Origin: Bacteroidales bacterium
GTDB taxonomy: Bacteria; Bacteroidota; Bacteroidia; Bacteroidales; F082
Assembly (NCBI GenBank): GCA_017428285.1
Contig: JAFRRE010000190.1
Coordinates: 1 to 14,572, forward strand
Length of the DNA: 14,572 bases
Reading direction: 5' to 3'
Shown here piece after piece: positions 12,319 through 14,572 of the stretch. Position numbers and translations under genes: made by a program. The notes below the pieces were generated by a model, which saw only the letters and a list, made by a program, of their open reading frames with translations, had not been told where the DNA came from and searched no databases. The first letter of the stretch is position 1, and every line of letters starts with the position of its first letter.

Positions 12319-13854
12319 ATGAAAACGACAAAACAATTCATGATGCTTTGCTGCCTGATGGTTATGGCGGCGACGAGTTATGCCCAGGAATGGGCCGTGT
12401 CAGTTGATCAAACAGAAATGGCAAAAGAGATGATTGCCGTCGATGGCGGCGAACATATCCTCTATGTTGGATCCGTCCCTGACCGGGACGGATTCCTCCT
12501 AAAGGTGGACAAAGATGGCAACTATATCAGCCGACAGATACATTTGCCTGGGATGGCACTTCGATATTATTCGGCAATCGAACTTGAGAACGGAAACTAC
12601 ATGGCATTCGGTATCTGTGATGACAGCCTCGCCGACCCACATTATCAAAGATACTTGCAAGTGGATGTGTTCGACAGCCAACTTGAAAGCGTGTCGTCAA
12701 GGACATACGACATGGATGATGATGTGACCGATTTGTTCAGTTTCCCAGAAGAAGCCTTCCCTATGAAGTCCATCATAACCAGAAAGGGAACCGTGCTTTT
12801 GGCTGCTGTTCCCAGCAAAGAATACAGCTACCCCTATGGTTTCATTTACCAAGGTGTGTTGCGTTTCTTTGAATTCAATGAGGAAGGAGAACTATTGAGG
12901 ATTGTGGACAATCCGACACCTACAGCGTTAGCAACGGACATAAAAACAATCACTTACGCCCCTAATTCCGACAATCTGATGGTGTTTGTCGGGGATGGCA
13001 TTTTCGGGAACGCAAGCGGTGTTTCGGGCATCATGGTGGCGGATACGGCATATACCATAGTTGCCAAGCAGTCGCTTTACCACCTTGACGGGCGGGAATG
13101 CACCAACATTGCTTGCGACGGACATTGGATGGACGACCAACATATTATCCTGGATGTACAGCAGTACAAAGGTCAGTCGTTCACTTTCCATACCCTATAT
13201 AAGATAGATTCTGCCCTCCATGTTTATGCTCATCACGATGTGGAACCTTCCGACTCGTGTACAAGAGTGCCTCGTGAAAGGAACACGGCTTATGTAAACG
13301 ATTCGACGATATTTGCGTTTAGTACATTCAGCGAAACCATGTACAGTTCTCTTTTATACGAAAACGCAAACGTCCTATTGTATGACAAACACTTGAACCT
13401 GCTCGGACGCAAAGTGATTAAAACGGACAATACAAGATACTACCCTTGTGTGCCAGCTGTATTCAACGATGGAGGATGCCTTGTTTTGGTTCGTATCATG
13501 ACCGGAGAACATTATCAAGGGGTGCCGTACACCGATTACGAACTCATGAAGTTCCGTCGCGAGGACATTGAAATCACTTGGGATGTGGTGCAGGAAAACG
13601 AGACTGAGACGCATCCTTCGTCCTATCCGAATCCCACCAATGGCATCTTGAACATCCCGATAAACCATGCGGAACATAACGAATTAAGGCTTCAGATTTT
13701 TGACATGAAGGGAGTAAAATGCTTCGACTGCGCCACCACTAGGCAAGGCGACCTCATCACCGTGGACACGCAGAACCTTGAATCGGGGGTGTATGTGTAT
13801 CGGGTTTTGTCTGGCGGGAAGGAAGTTGGGAATGGGAGGTTTGTGAGGGAGTAG
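12319..13854 (+). CDS. Secreted protein with type IX secretion (Por) C-terminal sorting domain
   Basis: The 511 residues begin with a signal peptide: a basic start, a hydrophobic core to about residue 20, and probable cleavage after TSYA at residue 22. The C-terminus from about residue 433 is a type A T9SS sorting domain. It shows YPNPTNG (436-442), a beta-strand pattern LRLQIFDMKG and the ending SGVYVYRVLSGGKEV. Such proteins cross the outer membrane through the type IX system and are released or attached to the surface. The middle part has repeated short strands such as FLLKVDKDGNY and RFFEFNEEGEL, suggesting a beta-propeller-like fold, with no enzymatic motif I recognise. The substrate or ligand is unknown. 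It follows the TPR regulator by 106 bp, with its own promoter box. Confidence 0.85.
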   Translation: MKTTKQFMMLCCLMVMAATSYAQEWAVSVDQTEMAKEMIAVDGGEHILYVGSVPDRDGFLLKVDKDGNYISRQIHLPGMALRYYSAIELENGNYMAFGICDDSLADPHYQRYLQVDVFDSQLESVSSRTYDMDDDVTDLFSFPEEAFPMKSIITRKGTVLLAAVPSKEYSYPYGFIYQGVLRFFEFNEEGELLRIVDNPTPTALATDIKTITYAPNSDNLMVFVGDGIFGNASGVSGIMVADTAYTIVAKQSLYHLDGRECTNIACDGHWMDDQHIILDVQQYKGQSFTFHTLYKIDSALHVYAHHDVEPSDSCTRVPRERNTAYVNDSTIFAFSTFSETMYSSLLYENANVLLYDKHLNLLGRKVIKTDNTRYYPCVPAVFNDGGCLVLVRIMTGEHYQGVPYTDYELMKFRREDIEITWDVVQENETETHPSSYPNPTNGILNIPINHAEHNELRLQIFDMKGVKCFDCATTRQGDLITVDTQNLESGVYVYRVLSGGKEVGNGRFVRE

Positions 13855-13875
13855 GTTTTTTCGTTATTTGTACTA

Positions 13876-13931
13876 ACGTGCTTACGTGCTTACGAAGTGA
13901 GACTTATAGGACAAATAAGACAAATAGAACA
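13876..13931 (+). repeat. Short tandem repeats forming the leader of the small lipoprotein gene
   Basis: ACGTGCTT occurs twice in tandem (13876-13883 and 13884-13891). GACAAATA occurs twice with a 9-base period (13910-13917 and 13919-13926). The repeats end directly before the ATG at 13932, as the tandem repeat before queC does. Confidence 0.55.
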
Positions 13932-14147
13932 ATGAAAAGAACATGTGCTTTACTGGTGGTGATGGCAACCCTATTGTTGTCGGGATGCCAGGAAGGAAAA
14001 CTCAAGGCGGACACCACACCTTCAGTTGAACAAGTGGAAGCCAAAGTGGACACCACAATAAAGGATACGATGGAAGCCTTCTACGAGCGGATGCGGCAAT
14101 GGAGGGTGCTGCATGGCGGGATGAGCAGTTGGGAGAGCGATAAATGA
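13932..14147 (+). CDS. Small lipoprotein of unknown function
   Basis: Starting at ATG 13932 the protein has 71 residues. It has a basic start (MKRT), a hydrophobic core and a lipobox ending in cysteine (LLSGC, C19). The frame is open to 13878, but the upstream residues (SETYRTNKTNRT) come from tandem-repeat DNA and would spoil the signal peptide. The mature part is short, charged and probably helical (VEQVEAKVDTTIKDTMEAFY), with no known motif. It is 77 bp downstream of the T9SS cargo gene, on the same strand. Confidence 0.72.
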   Translation: MKRTCALLVVMATLLLSGCQEGKLKADTTPSVEQVEAKVDTTIKDTMEAFYERMRQWRVLHGGMSSWESDK

Positions 14148-14219
14148 GGGGGCATTTGATGGCAAAATGTTGTAAAATAGAAATCCAACAACACCACTTA
14201 TGGCGACTATTACATCACT

Positions 14220-14432
14220 TTGCCCAAGGAATTGCAGAAAAAAATACGACAACGCACAGGCCAAACCGAGGCAAACCTTATTCTTGAGGGTTATCTTCGT
14301 TTCGAGTATCCTGACAATGGCGAAACTTGGTTGTTTATTACCAGCAAAGACGGAAAGAATGTGGGTGTGGAAGGTGGAGAGGATTTCCATGGCCAAACAT
14401 GTTTCGCGCGTGGCATGGAGCTTCATCAATAA
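14220..14432 (+). CDS. Short hypothetical protein, start uncertain (possible degraded gene)
   Basis: The frame from TTG at 14220 gives 70 residues that look like a real protein: LPKELQKKIRQRTG, then EGYLRFEYPDNGETWLFITS and a C-terminal GQTCFARGMELH. The frame stays open back to 14181 (SNNTTYGDYYITLPKEL reads naturally), but it contains no ATG and meets TAG at 14178-14180. An ATG at 14159 in another frame would join it if one A were removed near 14180-14184. The gene may therefore start at TTG or be frameshifted at its 5' end. I do not recognise the family. A second frame over the same bases (ATG 14200) looks less like protein. Confidence 0.5.
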   Translation: MPKELQKKIRQRTGQTEANLILEGYLRFEYPDNGETWLFITSKDGKNVGVEGGEDFHGQTCFARGMELHQ

Positions 14433-14460
14433 GTTGATGGCTCGGTATCAAAAAAAACTG

Positions 14461-14468
14461 TAATTTTG
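14461..14468 (+). promoter_or_regulatory. Predicted -7 box of rnpB
   Basis: TAATTTTG matches TAnnTTTG and precedes the expected 5' end of RNase P RNA by about 7-10 bases, the spacing expected for a Bacteroidetes promoter. A TTG at 14434-14436 could be the -33 element. Confidence 0.6.
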
Positions 14469-14475
14469 CAGCGCG

Positions 14476-14572
14476 ATTCAGACAGACTGTCGCGGGTCGG
14501 GAAAGCCGGCGCGAGGAAAGTCGGGACAGCACAGAGCACCATACTTCTTAACAGGAAGGTGTCCGCAAGGGC
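14476..14572 (+). ncRNA. rnpB: RNase P RNA (rnpB), 5' part, truncated by the window end
   Basis: RNase P RNA is the catalytic RNA that trims the 5' ends of pre-tRNAs. The 5' third is present. The conserved CR-I block GAGGAAAGTC is at 14513-14522, followed by ACAGAGCA at 14531-14538 and then CCATACTTCTTAACAGGAAGG, the bacterial type A order. A helix of the P3 kind (around CGCGGGTCGGG and CCGGCGCG) lies before CR-I. The exact 5' end, near 14475, is estimated from the promoter box. The remaining two-thirds lie beyond the window. Confidence 0.9.

Noticed and set aside
1..14572. CRISPR array, tRNA genes, transposase or integrase genes
   Set aside because: No regularly spaced direct repeats of CRISPR length, no cloverleaf recognised by eye, and no frame with transposase or recombinase motifs.

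Overview
The window looks like chromosomal DNA of a Bacteroidales bacterium, perhaps Prevotella-like; the genus cannot be fixed from sequence alone. The signs are promoter boxes of the Bacteroidetes type (TAnnTTTG), few Shine-Dalgarno sites, a secreted protein with a C-terminal type IX secretion sorting domain, a lipoprotein/TPR/membrane-helix/C-terminal HTH regulator, the Bacteroidetes form of the RsmI-like methyltransferase, and many interspersed palindromic repeats.

Layout. (1) Positions 1-2069, + strand: the end of an unidentified gene, then queC, queD and queE, three of the enzymes that make preQ0, the precursor of queuosine. Repeats fill every junction here, and two stop codons lie inside repeats. 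(2) 2070-4754, + strand, visibly more AT-rich: a promoter, a roughly 110-nt nested hairpin, a 70-aa XRE-type HTH gene, and then a lipoprotein, a small membrane protein and three proteins sharing one near-identical N-terminal zinc ribbon joined to different membrane segments. This looks like an accessory cluster. (3) 4790-6972, - strand: dnaA followed by an rsmI-like methyltransferase, with an AT-rich, inverted-repeat-rich region upstream of dnaA. (4) 7188-9298, - strand: a compact four-gene run made of a 57-aa protein, a retropepsin-like aspartic protease, an EamA/DMT transporter and an IMPACT/YigZ protein. (5) 9388-14432, + strand: prmC, a TPR-lipoprotein regulator interrupted by an apparent 1-nt frameshift and carrying three palindromic repeats in its coding sequence, a T9SS-exported protein, a small lipoprotein and a short ORF with an unclear start. 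(6) The window ends inside the 5' part of rnpB, the RNase P RNA.

Most likely to be new: the long hairpin whose tip is complementary to the bases just before the XRE start codon, together with the zinc-ribbon membrane cluster downstream; the coding-sequence palindromes in the TPR regulator; and the tiny gene paired with the retropepsin-like protease. All functions are inferred from reading the sequence; no database search was possible.
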